DNA of 64,000 bases, from contig NZ_CP033169.1 of assembly GCF_003691585.1 (NCBI RefSeq), forward strand, positions 558,001-622,000, in the 5' to 3' direction. Below are positions 24,138 to 32,198 of the stretch, piece after piece. Position numbers and translations under genes: made by a program. Origin of the DNA: Biomaibacter acetigenes (GTDB lineage Bacteria > Bacillota > Thermosediminibacteria > Thermosediminibacterales > Tepidanaerobacteraceae). The notes below the pieces were generated by a model, which made no database searches, had not been told where the DNA came from, and saw only the letters and a program-made list of their open reading frames with translations. Position 1 is the stretch's first letter, and each line of letters begins with the position of its first letter.

Positions 24138-25349
24138 ATGAATCTCAGAGAGGAAGCTTTAAAACTTCATGCAGAAAATCAAGGCAAAATAGAGATAAAA
24201 AGCAGGGTATCTTTAAAGGAGTCTAAAGACTTAAGTCTTGCCTATACACCGGGTGTGGCGGAGCCCTGCAAGGAGATAAAAGAGAACCCGGACACAGTGT
24301 ATAAATATACCTGCAAGGGCCGCATGGTGGCCGTGGTGACCGACGGCTCGGCGGTGCTGGGCCTCGGCAACATCGGAGCCATGGCCGGCATGCCCGTCAT
24401 GGAGGGCAAGGCGCTGCTCTTTAAAAACTTCGGAGGTGTGGACGCATTTCCCATCTGCCTTGGCACCCAGAATGTGGATGAAATAGTAAAGACTGTAAAA
24501 CTGATTTCTCCCACCTTTGGGGGCATTAACCTGGAAGATATCTCTGCACCCCGGTGTTTTGAAATCGAAAGCCGATTAAAGCAGGAACTGGATATTCCCG
24601 TATTTCACGATGACCAGCACGGCACTGCGGTGGTGGTGCTGGCAGGCGTAATCAATGCACTGAAAATAGTAAAAAAGGATATAAAAGATGTGAAGGTGGC
24701 CGTCAGCGGCGCCGGAGCCGCCGGAGTTGCCATAACAAAACTGCTCCTGAAAGCCGGGGCAAAAGATGTGATAGTGTGCGACAGAAAAGGCGCCATTTAC
24801 AAGGGCCGGGAAGGCCTTGATTTCAGCAAGGAAGAACTTTCCCAAATAACAAATAAGAGCGGGATAAAAGGCGACCTTGCCGATGCCATGAAGGGGGCAG
24901 ACATATTCATCGGCGTTTCGGCTCCGGGTACGGTGACAAAGGACATGGTGAAGGCAATGGCGTCCGATCCTATCATTTTTGCCATGGCCAATCCCGTGCC
25001 CGAAATCTTCCCCGAAGAGGCAAAAGAAGGCGGCGCGGCTGTGGTGGGCACAGGGCGTTCCGATTTCCCGAACCAGATAAACAACGTGCTGGCTTTCCCG
25101 GGTATCTTCAGGGGTGCCCTGGAAGTGAGGGCAAAAGATATCAATGAAGAGATGAAGCTCGCGGCCGCTCATGCCATAGCTTCTCTTATCACCGACAAAG
25201 AGGTTTCGCCGGATTACTGCATCCCCGGAGCCTTCGACAAAAGGGTAGCCGCCCATGTGGCATCAAGAGTCGCAAGAGCCGCCATGGAAACAAAGGTGGC
25301 AAGAATCATGATAGATCCGGAAAAACTCAAAGAGGAAATGCTAAAGTAG
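24138..25349 (+). CDS. Malic enzyme (malate to pyruvate, NAD(P)-dependent)
   Basis: 403 residues, short bacterial form. Seen: SLAYTPGVAEPC, the Tyr/Lys-containing region, GGINLEDISAPRCFEIE (metal site), FHDDQHGTAVV and the nucleotide motif GAGAAGVAITKLL. Decarboxylates L-malate to pyruvate. It is the last gene of module B and the only one with an unambiguous product, so it fixes the pathway end point: whatever is imported is converted to malate, then pyruvate. ATG at 24138 after GAGGT. A terminator follows. Confidence 0.93.
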   Translation: MNLREEALKLHAENQGKIEIKSRVSLKESKDLSLAYTPGVAEPCKEIKENPDTVYKYTCKGRMVAVVTDGSAVLGLGNIGAMAGMPVMEGKALLFKNFGGVDAFPICLGTQNVDEIVKTVKLISPTFGGINLEDISAPRCFEIESRLKQELDIPVFHDDQHGTAVVVLAGVINALKIVKKDIKDVKVAVSGAGAAGVAITKLLLKAGAKDVIVCDRKGAIYKGREGLDFSKEELSQITNKSGIKGDLADAMKGADIFIGVSAPGTVTKDMVKAMASDPIIFAMANPVPEIFPEEAKEGGAAVVGTGRSDFPNQINNVLAFPGIFRGALEVRAKDINEEMKLAAAHAIASLITDKEVSPDYCIPGAFDKRVAAHVASRVARAAMETKVARIMIDPEKLKEEMLK

Positions 25350-25372
25350 AGAATTGACCGGATAATGAAAAA

Positions 25373-25404
25373 ACCCCGGGTATTGTAGCCTGGGGTGAAT
25401 TTTT
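25373..25404 (+). terminator. Rho-independent terminator of module B
   Basis: ACCCCGGG / CCTGGGGT stem (one G-T pair) with an 8-nt loop, then GAATTTTT. Confidence 0.8.
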
Positions 25405-25405
25405 G

Positions 25406-25520
25406 TGGGCCGCGTGCCCAGCAAAATCGTAATTTGTCTGCCGGTGAAAGTCCGGTGCCGGTTGCCGCTACAGTGCCGGTTAGCTATAGGTTTAAGTCCC
25501 ATTTTTTTTGGGACAAACGT
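25406..25520 (+). promoter_or_regulatory. Structured RNA upstream of the pilin gene, cobalamin-riboswitch-like core
   Basis: Contains GGGC-CGCGT-GCCC (near 25407-25420), the hairpin CCGGTGAAAGTCCGG at 25441-25455 and then GGTTGCCGCTACAGTG with flanking CCGG. These resemble the central GGTGAAAxTCCGG and CCGCxACTGT blocks of cobalamin riboswitches. A further hairpin GTCCCA/TGGGAC with a T-rich loop follows. No convincing B12-box (GTCAGGAxACCTGCC) is seen. The element lies about 130 bp before the Flp pilin gene and after the malic enzyme terminator. It may be a divergent riboswitch or a different structured leader; ligand not assigned. Confidence 0.45.
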
Positions 25521-25649
25521 CCTGTTATTGTTATAGGCCCTTACAGTAAAATATTTCGACTTTTGAATCATGCGCGGATTTGTTTAAACTGCTATGATTA
25601 AAATCAAATAGGGGTTGAGAATTTAAAAGTAAAAAAGGAGGTCGGGAAA

Positions 25650-25835
25650 ATGTTAAAACATTTCAAAAAATTATGGACCGGAGAAGAAGGACAGGGCATG
25701 GCCGAATACGGGCTTATTCTGGCACTGGTGGCTGTGGTGGTGATCGTGGCGCTGAAGGCTCTGGGGCAGGGTATCAATTCTAAATTTAATGATGTGACAA
25801 ACGGTTTAAACGGCACAACTCCCTCCACTCCATAA
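25650..25835 (+). CDS. flp: Flp/Tad pilin
   Basis: 61-residue prepilin. Positively charged leader ending in Gly14, then QGMAEYGLILALVAVVVIV: the Flp cleavage site with Glu at +5 and Tyr at +6 and a hydrophobic stretch. Processed by the CpaA-type peptidase encoded next and polymerised by the CpaF/TadB/TadC machine. ATG at 25650 after AAAGGAGG. A stable hairpin after the gene probably raises pilin mRNA over the rest of the operon. Confidence 0.93.
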   Translation: MLKHFKKLWTGEEGQGMAEYGLILALVAVVVIVALKALGQGINSKFNDVTNGLNGTTPSTP

Positions 25836-25879
25836 GTCAATAAGATTTAAAAAAAGGCATTTATCGTTGTTATATTGTT

Positions 25880-25905
25880 GGCCCTACTTTTCAGTAGGGC
25901 CGCTT
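25880..25905 (+). terminator. Attenuator hairpin after the pilin gene
   Basis: GGCCCTACT-TTTC-AGTAGGGCC, a 9-bp GC-rich stem followed by GCTTT, enclosed by a weaker TTGTTA/TAACAA pairing. Partial terminator or 3' stabiliser between flp and cpaA. Confidence 0.65.
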
Positions 25906-25939
25906 TAACAACAAAACTCTATCGGAAAGAGCTGGTTTT

Positions 25940-26452
25940 ATGGCGATTGCGGATTGTTTCCTTATTTTGTTAATGGCAATTTGCGTTTACACAGACATAA
26001 AATCCAAAAAGATATATAACGTTGTGCTTTTCCCCGCGGCGACCATAGGTCTTGTGAGCAATTTTTTATCGGGAGGCGCTACCGGAGGGATTACCGGAAT
26101 AAAAGGCATGATGCTGGGTATGGCGCTTCTTTTGGTACCATTCATCCTGGGCGGGATGGGAGCGGGGGACGTCAAGCTTCTGGGAGTCGTGGGAGCCTTT
26201 AAAGGCCCCGGCTTCGTCTGGACAGCGTTTCTTTTTACAGCCATCGTCGGAGGCGTTATCTCCGTGATAGTTATGGTAAAAACCGGAGAATTTCCAGTAC
26301 GGTTTAGAGCCGCAATCCTTACCCTATTTTCCGCATTTGGCATTATTCCTCAAGTCGATTTGCTGGACTCCATCTACGAAGGTTCGGTTCAGACCTTTCC
26401 TTACGCCGTGGCCATTGCTGCGGGCACCGCTCTGGCATATGTGGTGAGGTGA
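25940..26452 (+). CDS. cpaA: Prepilin peptidase, CpaA/TadV family
   Basis: Membrane aspartyl protease (A24) of 170 residues with about six spans. It removes the Flp leader. The two catalytic Asp are Asp19 (CVYTDIKSKKIYN) and Asp77 (GMGAGDVKLLG). It lacks the N-terminal methylase domain, as usual for TadV. ATG at 25940. It lies between the pilin and the TadE-like minor pilin in the same direction. Confidence 0.93.
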   Translation: MAIADCFLILLMAICVYTDIKSKKIYNVVLFPAATIGLVSNFLSGGATGGITGIKGMMLGMALLLVPFILGGMGAGDVKLLGVVGAFKGPGFVWTAFLFTAIVGGVISVIVMVKTGEFPVRFRAAILTLFSAFGIIPQVDLLDSIYEGSVQTFPYAVAIAAGTALAYVVR

Positions 26453-26458
26453 TTTTTC

Positions 26459-26866
26459 GTGATTGAGGTTTATAGGCATTTAAAGAGCCGGAAGGGTCAG
26501 TCCATGGTGGAACTTGCCCTGATTCTGCCGGTCATTGTCCTGATACTGTTCGGCGTTCTGGAGTTCGGGCGCATCTTTTATTCATACATCGTTATAACTC
26601 ATGCGGCAAGGGAAGGGGCCAGAGCCGGAGCCGTCGGCAAGACCGATGCGGAAATTATCGCCAGGGTTCGGGATTCCGCTCCCCTGCCTGAGGCAGACAC
26701 CAATTTGCATATAACAAGATTGGAGCCGAATGAGACCGCCCGGACACCGGGTGTGCCGCTTACCGTAGAAGTAGCTTACGACGTGGAACTGGTGACTCCA
26801 CTTTTTGACAGCCTGTTGCCGAATCCCGTTACGCTAAAATCCCGGGCTACAATGAGGATAGAATGA
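26459..26866 (+). CDS. tadE: TadE-like pseudopilin
   Basis: 135 residues with an N-terminal GQSMVELALILPVIVLILFG segment (Glu at +5 after the predicted cleavage), followed by LEFGRIFYSYIVITHAAREGARAG, the TadE signature. Minor pilin or pilus-tip protein processed by CpaA. GTG start at 26459; its end overlaps the next gene by ATGATGA. Confidence 0.9.
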   Translation: MIEVYRHLKSRKGQSMVELALILPVIVLILFGVLEFGRIFYSYIVITHAAREGARAGAVGKTDAEIIARVRDSAPLPEADTNLHITRLEPNETARTPGVPLTVEVAYDVELVTPLFDSLLPNPVTLKSRATMRIE

Positions 26867-27810
26867 TGAAGAGGCTAAAGAGCTTTTTCAAAACAATGAG
26901 ACGGGACGAAAGAGGGACAGTGCTGGTGCTGGCCGCAGCCGTGATGACCGTACTCCTTGGTTTTGCCGCTCTGGTGACCGATGTGGGTGCCCTTGTGCTG
27001 GAAAAAAATCGTTTACAGACCGCATGCGACGCTGCCACCCTGGCCGCCGCCCGGGAACTTCCATCCACGGAGGAAGCCAGGCAAAAGGCCCTGGAATACC
27101 TGGGGTATAACGGTGTAGCTCCGGAGGAGGCTATTATAAACTTTGATGCCGGGGGCACAAAGGTGACCGTGGAAGCGTCCCGCCGTGTAGATTTTACCTT
27201 TGCCCGGGTTTTTGGTATAAATAGCGGCGATGTTTCGACAAGGGCATCCGCCGTATTCGGCAGTGTGAAAAGCATAACCGGAGTGGTCCCCTTCGGTATT
27301 CCCGACCAGCCGCTGGTATATGGGCAGGAATACACCTTAAAATCCGGTTCCCACGATGGATACGGTCCGGGCAATTATGGCGCCCTGGCCCTGGAATTGA
27401 GGGGCGCGTCCAGCTATGAAAACAACCTGAAATACGGCTACGGCGGCACTGTTAGTGTAGGAGACTGGGTGCTTACGGAACCGGGAAACATGTCGGGCCC
27501 TACTGAAGAAGGCGTAAATTACCGTTTGAATCAGTGCCCGCATACTCCCGGTTGCAACATAGATTCTTATCACCCCGATTGCCCAAGAGTTATGATAGTG
27601 CCGATTTTCGACCCCACCGACTTGAGCGGCAGGGACGAAGTTAAGATAGTCGGGTTTGCAGCCTTCCTGTTGAAAGGAGTGGAAGGTTCAGGGAATGAAA
27701 GTATTGTTAAAGGATACTTTTTGCAAATGGTTCCGCCGGAAGGATTGCGTTATACCATAGACCCGAACGGAACCGACTACGGTCTGCATGCGGCAAAGCT
27801 GATGGAATGA
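26863..27810 (+). CDS. TadG-like pilus assembly protein (Tad_N domain)
   Basis: 315 residues. DERGTVLVLAAAVMTVLLGF followed by ALVTDVGALVLEKNRLQTAC is the Tad_N/TadG N-terminus that anchors a large extracellular domain. The outer region is rich in Gly, Tyr and Pro and has a Cys-rich patch near residues 226-245 (QCPHTPGCNIDSYHPDCP), possibly a metal or disulfide cluster. Shorter than Gram-negative TadG and with no von Willebrand A domain visible. Confidence 0.8.
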   Translation: MMKRLKSFFKTMRRDERGTVLVLAAAVMTVLLGFAALVTDVGALVLEKNRLQTACDAATLAAARELPSTEEARQKALEYLGYNGVAPEEAIINFDAGGTKVTVEASRRVDFTFARVFGINSGDVSTRASAVFGSVKSITGVVPFGIPDQPLVYGQEYTLKSGSHDGYGPGNYGALALELRGASSYENNLKYGYGGTVSVGDWVLTEPGNMSGPTEEGVNYRLNQCPHTPGCNIDSYHPDCPRVMIVPIFDPTDLSGRDEVKIVGFAAFLLKGVEGSGNESIVKGYFLQMVPPEGLRYTIDPNGTDYGLHAAKLME

Positions 27811-27832
27811 TAATGGCGAGGAGAATTGAACT

Positions 27833-28534
27833 ATGAAAAATAAACTCATCTTTTTACTGGCGATTATTTTCGGCCTTGCGGCCGCTTTTGGAATATATAA
27901 ATACATGGAGGATTTAAAAACAACCTACAGGACATCCGGGAATTTCACCCGGGTGGCTACGGCGAAACAGAAAATTGCGGCCAGGACGGTCATAAGCGGC
28001 GATATGCTGGAATTCAAAGAAATGCCCGTGGAATACGTACTGCCGGGTACGGTGGTGGACATCAAAGATGCGACGGGCAAAATGGCGCGCGGCGATATTT
28101 ATCCAGGAGAGGTGATCCTGAGCAACAAACTGGTGGCGAGAACCGATGCCGCGGCAGGTCTTTCGGCGAAAGTGGAAAAGGGCAGGCGGGCTGTTTCTAT
28201 TCCGGTCAACAACATAACCGCCATGCACGGGCTCATAAATACGGGAGATCGTGTGGACGTACTGGTCACTTTCAACGCACCGGGTGAACAAAAAACTCCA
28301 GCCACATCCACCATAATTCAAAATGTGCCGGTTCTGGCCGTCAATGGGAATCTTGCGACAGAAGGAGCATCGAAACAGGAGCTCCAGACCGTCACCGTTA
28401 TGGTGGAACCGGAACAAGCTCAACAGATAGCCCTGGCCATCCAGCAGGGAAGCATTCAACTGGCGCTGCGCTCGCCGGACGATTCAGATATCGTACAGCT
28501 TCGCACGAGCATACCGGAACATTTAATGCGATAG
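27833..28534 (+). CDS. cpaB: Flp pilus assembly protein CpaB/RcpC
   Basis: 233 residues: one N-terminal membrane anchor, a SAF domain (VATAKQKIAARTVISGDMLE) and the CpaB C-terminal region with AVSIPVNNITAMHGLINTGD and RVDVLVTF. In proteobacteria it works with the secretin; in Gram-positives it probably guides the pilus through the wall. ATG at 27833 after GAGGAGA. Confidence 0.92.
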   Translation: MKNKLIFLLAIIFGLAAAFGIYKYMEDLKTTYRTSGNFTRVATAKQKIAARTVISGDMLEFKEMPVEYVLPGTVVDIKDATGKMARGDIYPGEVILSNKLVARTDAAAGLSAKVEKGRRAVSIPVNNITAMHGLINTGDRVDVLVTFNAPGEQKTPATSTIIQNVPVLAVNGNLATEGASKQELQTVTVMVEPEQAQQIALAIQQGSIQLALRSPDDSDIVQLRTSIPEHLMR

Positions 28535-28549
28535 CGGGGAGGTTTTTGT

Positions 28550-29773
28550 ATGGCACCCATCAGGGTTTTAATAGCGGACGACATAGCTACCACGCGTGAA
28601 GACATAAAACGCCTGCTTTATTTTGAGGACGACATAGAGGTGGTGGGCGAGGCCGGCGACGGCCATGAAGCAGTTTCCATAGCTGAGGAACTGAAACCCG
28701 ACGTTATATTGATGGATATAAATATGCCCCGCCTGGACGGCATCGGCGCTACGGAGCAGATTTCCGTGAATTTGCCCCAGTGCGCCATCATTATAATTTC
28801 CATACAGGGGGAGCAGGAATACCTTCGCAAGGCCATGGCTGCCGGAGCCAGGGAATATCTGGTAAAGCCCTTCTCCGCCAATGAACTGGCCAACGCCATC
28901 CGCCGGGTCAACGAATCTCAGAAACGGCGCAACATGAACCTTGCGCCGCAAATGCCCTCGAATGCCTCGCAGGGCTTCAAACAAAAGCGCGGCAAAATAA
29001 TCGCCTTTTTCTGCACCAAGGGGGGCGTGGGCAAGACGACCCTGGCCTGCAACCTGGCCGTAGCTCTGGCGCAGGAGACCGGGAAAAAAGTGGCTCTGCT
29101 GGATCTGGACCTTACTGCGGGCGACGCCGCAGTTATGCTCAACATCAACGCCAGAAACACCATAGCTGATCTGGTACAGGAACAGGATGTAATGGATTTT
29201 CAACTGGTGGACGTGTTTCTTATTCCGCACCTGTCGGGAGCAAGAGTACTCCCGGCGCCGCTTTCTCCGGAGCAGGCGGAATTGATACACCCGCCGCATG
29301 TGGAACAGCTCTTGAAAATATTAAGAGAGAATTTCGATTATGTCATTGCGGATACCGCACCGCTTTATAGCGATATCAATCTTGAGGTGCTGGAAGCGTG
29401 TGATAGGATAGCGCTTGTTTTGAACCAGGACCTGACCACCCTGAAACACGTCAAAACCGCTCTTGACATCATGAAAACGCTGAACTGCGAGTCTAAAGTG
29501 AGGATTATTCTGAACCAGCAAAGCAACGAAGGACTGAAGGTCAAGGAAGTGGAAAAGACGTTGAATACCGCCATAACGGCTGCGGTGCCCGACGACGGCA
29601 AAACGGTGCAGAGTGCCATCAACAAAGGAGTGCCTTTTGTTATGGGACAGCCTTATGCTAAAGTGTCGGCCGCGGTGAAAGACATGATCGGCCTGCTGGA
29701 CCTGGCCAAGGTGGATGAGGGCCGGGAAGCGGCTGCCAAAAAGTCTTTTGTGACAAGAATGTTCAGTTTTTAG
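28550..29773 (+). CDS. cpaE: CpaE/TadZ: receiver domain fused to MinD-like ATPase
   Basis: 407 residues. An N-terminal receiver domain (1-125) keeps Asp10/Asp11, the phospho-acceptor Asp56 (LMDINMP) and the Lys of LVKPF, so it looks phosphorylatable. A ParA/MinD-like ATPase follows with the deviant Walker A FCTKGGVGKTTLACNLA near residue 157. It places the pilus machine at the cell pole in relatives. Many CpaE receivers are degenerate; this one is not. A DegS-like kinase is encoded 5 kb downstream in the same strand run. Confidence 0.92.
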   Translation: MAPIRVLIADDIATTREDIKRLLYFEDDIEVVGEAGDGHEAVSIAEELKPDVILMDINMPRLDGIGATEQISVNLPQCAIIIISIQGEQEYLRKAMAAGAREYLVKPFSANELANAIRRVNESQKRRNMNLAPQMPSNASQGFKQKRGKIIAFFCTKGGVGKTTLACNLAVALAQETGKKVALLDLDLTAGDAAVMLNINARNTIADLVQEQDVMDFQLVDVFLIPHLSGARVLPAPLSPEQAELIHPPHVEQLLKILRENFDYVIADTAPLYSDINLEVLEACDRIALVLNQDLTTLKHVKTALDIMKTLNCESKVRIILNQQSNEGLKVKEVEKTLNTAITAAVPDDGKTVQSAINKGVPFVMGQPYAKVSAAVKDMIGLLDLAKVDEGREAAAKKSFVTRMFSF

Positions 29774-29844
29774 ATTTGCCTTTTCGGCAAATCCGACTTA
29801 ATCTGACCGCTGAAATCCGAACACTGATTGGGGAGTGACTGAAG

Positions 29845-31203
29845 ATGTCGTTATTGAAGAGGCTTGAAAGCAAAAAGGCGACGGAGGATGTAAACCGGGA
29901 GGAACGAAAAACTCAAAGTCATTTTGTCCGGGACCCTTATGCCTCGTTGAAGGCCAGCCTGCACAAAAAGTTGGTCGACGAGCTCAAGGACGTTAAAGAA
30001 CCCGAAGAAGGGGACAATAGATTCATGGCAAAACGCATAGAGGAACTGGTGGAGCGTTATTTGACTTCCGACGGCGAAAACCGCATTCCCCGACCGGAAA
30101 GGCTCCGGATAGCCGGAGAAATAGTCGACGAAATAATGGGTTACGGACCGATAACCTCTCTTCTTAACGACCCCGAAGTCAGCGAAATAATGGTCAACGG
30201 CCCCGACCAGGTTTATGTGGAAAGAAACGGTATACTGGAACTTACGGACGTCTTTTTCAGGGACAACGACCATGTCATGAATATCATCGACAGGATAGTG
30301 TCGCCTCTCGGAAGGCGCATAGACGAAAGCATGCCCATGGTGGACGCCCGACTGCCGGATGGGTCCCGGGTAAATGCCATTATACCTCCTCTCTCTTTAA
30401 ACGGTCCTGTCATTACTATTCGAAAATTTTCAAGGGACCCTTTTACTGTGGAAGACCTGATTAATTTCGGCACACTGACACCCCCAATGGCGGCCTTTCT
30501 CGAAGCCTGCGTCAGGGCGAGACTCAATATCGTCGTATCCGGCGGCACCGGCAGCGGCAAAACAACCACGCTAAACGTGCTGTCTTCATTCATCCCGCCT
30601 TCGGAAAGGATAGTCACCATAGAAGATGCGGCGGAGCTGCAGCTGCGCCAGCCCCATGTGGTTGCGCTGGAGAGCCGTCCGCCGAACATCGAGGGCAAAG
30701 GAGCCATAACAATTCGAGACCTGGTGCGGAACGCTCTTCGCATGAGGCCAGATCGGATAATAGTGGGAGAGGTACGCAGCGGCGAGGCACTGGATATGCT
30801 GCAGGCAATGAACACGGGCCATGACGGGTCTCTCACCACCGGCCATGCCAATTCGCCTCGAGACATGCTTTCCCGCCTGGAAACCATGGTGCTGATGGCC
30901 GGGATGGATCTGCCGGTGCGCGCCATCCGGGAACAAATTTCTTCGGCCATCGATTTAATCATACAGCAAAGCCGCTTGAGAGATGGTTCGCGGCGTATTA
31001 CGCACATTACCGAAGTGCTGGGAATGGAAGGGGAGGTAATTGTACTACAGGATTTATACACCTTCCGTCAGACCGGGATAGATCGCGACGGAAAGATAAA
31101 GGGGTATTTTTCCTGTACCGGTATCCGGCCTAAGTTCATGGAAATTATTGAAGCCTGTGGTATCAAACTGCCTCCGAATGTTTTTGAACCTTCGATTTTA
31201 TAG
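29845..31203 (+). CDS. cpaF: Pilus assembly/secretion ATPase CpaF/TadA
   Basis: 452 residues, hexameric motor ATPase for Flp polymerisation. Walker A GGTGSGKTT near residue 233, Asp box/Walker B RPDRIIVGEVRSGEALDMLQ and the His-box TGHDGSLTTGHANS. ATG at 29845 after GGGGAG. About 70 bp separate it from cpaE; no hairpin was seen in this gap. Confidence 0.95.
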   Translation: MSLLKRLESKKATEDVNREERKTQSHFVRDPYASLKASLHKKLVDELKDVKEPEEGDNRFMAKRIEELVERYLTSDGENRIPRPERLRIAGEIVDEIMGYGPITSLLNDPEVSEIMVNGPDQVYVERNGILELTDVFFRDNDHVMNIIDRIVSPLGRRIDESMPMVDARLPDGSRVNAIIPPLSLNGPVITIRKFSRDPFTVEDLINFGTLTPPMAAFLEACVRARLNIVVSGGTGSGKTTTLNVLSSFIPPSERIVTIEDAAELQLRQPHVVALESRPPNIEGKGAITIRDLVRNALRMRPDRIIVGEVRSGEALDMLQAMNTGHDGSLTTGHANSPRDMLSRLETMVLMAGMDLPVRAIREQISSAIDLIIQQSRLRDGSRRITHITEVLGMEGEVIVLQDLYTFRQTGIDRDGKIKGYFSCTGIRPKFMEIIEACGIKLPPNVFEPSIL

Positions 31204-31222
31204 ATTTGGGGGGACAGAAGGC

Positions 31223-32182
31223 ATGGAAACCGTAAGCGTACTGGTTTTTCTGGCGAGTTTTTTGACGGTTCTGGGGATAAGCGAAGCCCTATCTTCGGAT
31301 CAGAGGCAGGTGATGACGCGAATCAAAAAAATTGCTTCAAGGGACGCCCAGGGAGAAGAGGCGCCTGCCGACCGGCGTCATGTGGAATTATGGCGAAAAT
31401 TATTGACCTGGGCGGGTGGCTTATCTTTGACGCGTCGCATGGGACTTCTTGTAGATAGAAAACTGGAAGAAGCCGATGTATTGCTCCGGGGAGGGGAATT
31501 TGTGGTTATTGTAATCGCATGTGCCCTCACCTCGTCGTTTGTTTCATTTACAATAACTCTAAATCCTGCAGGAAGTATTATTCTGGGGCTTACAGGCGCC
31601 TTGATACCGTTTGCGGCTCTCAACGCCGCCAGAAACAAACGACTTTCAAACTTTAACGCCCAGATCTGCGACGCCCTGACCATTATGGCCAACTCCCTTC
31701 GTTCCGGTTTCAGCTTTTTGCAGAGTATGGACATGGTGCGAAAAGAACTGCCGGACCCTGTAAAAAAAGAGTTTACAAGGACATTAAAAGAAATAAACCT
31801 GGGGACCCCAACTGAAGAAGCCCTCGAAAACTTGGCAAAACGGGTGAACAGCGAAGACCTGGACCTGGTGATCACGGCGGTCCTTATCCAGAGACAGGTA
31901 GGGGGCAACCTTTCGGAAGTGCTGGACAATATTGCGGAAACCATCCGGGACCGCATACGCATTAAGCGGGAAATCCGGACCCTTACCGCCCAGGGTCGTA
32001 TCTCGGGCCTTATCATAGGACTTTTGCCGCTGATCCTCGGGGGCTTTATGATGGTGGTAAAACCTTCATATATAATGCAACTTTTTTCCTCCAGAGCGGG
32101 ATTGACTATGATGATGCTGGCCATTATGGGAGAGTTCACCGGTATGCTGATTATAAAGAAGATCGTGGACATCAAGTTTTAA
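31223..32182 (+). CDS. tadB: Tad pilus inner-membrane protein TadB
   Basis: Type II secretion F-domain protein of about 319 residues with spans near both ends. LSNFNAQICDALTIMANSLR and SGFSFLQSMDMV are typical. The start is ATG 31223 after a GGGGGG-rich SD; an upstream in-frame ATG at 31148 lies inside cpaF and lacks an SD. Works with TadC as the platform for CpaF. Confidence 0.92.
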   Translation: METVSVLVFLASFLTVLGISEALSSDQRQVMTRIKKIASRDAQGEEAPADRRHVELWRKLLTWAGGLSLTRRMGLLVDRKLEEADVLLRGGEFVVIVIACALTSSFVSFTITLNPAGSIILGLTGALIPFAALNAARNKRLSNFNAQICDALTIMANSLRSGFSFLQSMDMVRKELPDPVKKEFTRTLKEINLGTPTEEALENLAKRVNSEDLDLVITAVLIQRQVGGNLSEVLDNIAETIRDRIRIKREIRTLTAQGRISGLIIGLLPLILGGFMMVVKPSYIMQLFSSRAGLTMMMLAIMGEFTGMLIIKKIVDIKF

Positions 32183-32198
32183 GGAGGGCAATTACACC

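Noticed and set aside
24576-25256. 226-codon minus-strand ORF opposite malic enzyme
   Set aside because: Antisense shadow of a clearly recognised gene; Cys/His-rich nonsense composition.
25406-25520. c-di-GMP (GEMM-I) riboswitch upstream of flp
   Set aside because: The conserved GGCAAACC and GACGCAAAGCC blocks could not be found; the fit to a cobalamin-like core is better though incomplete.
25395-25601. 68-codon ORF over the structured leader of flp
   Set aside because: Covers paired RNA regions, has no SD and resembles no protein.
29851-31061. Long minus-strand ORFs (up to 282 codons) opposite cpaF
   Set aside because: Shadow frames of a strongly conserved ATPase gene; compositions are Ser/Arg-rich and without SD.
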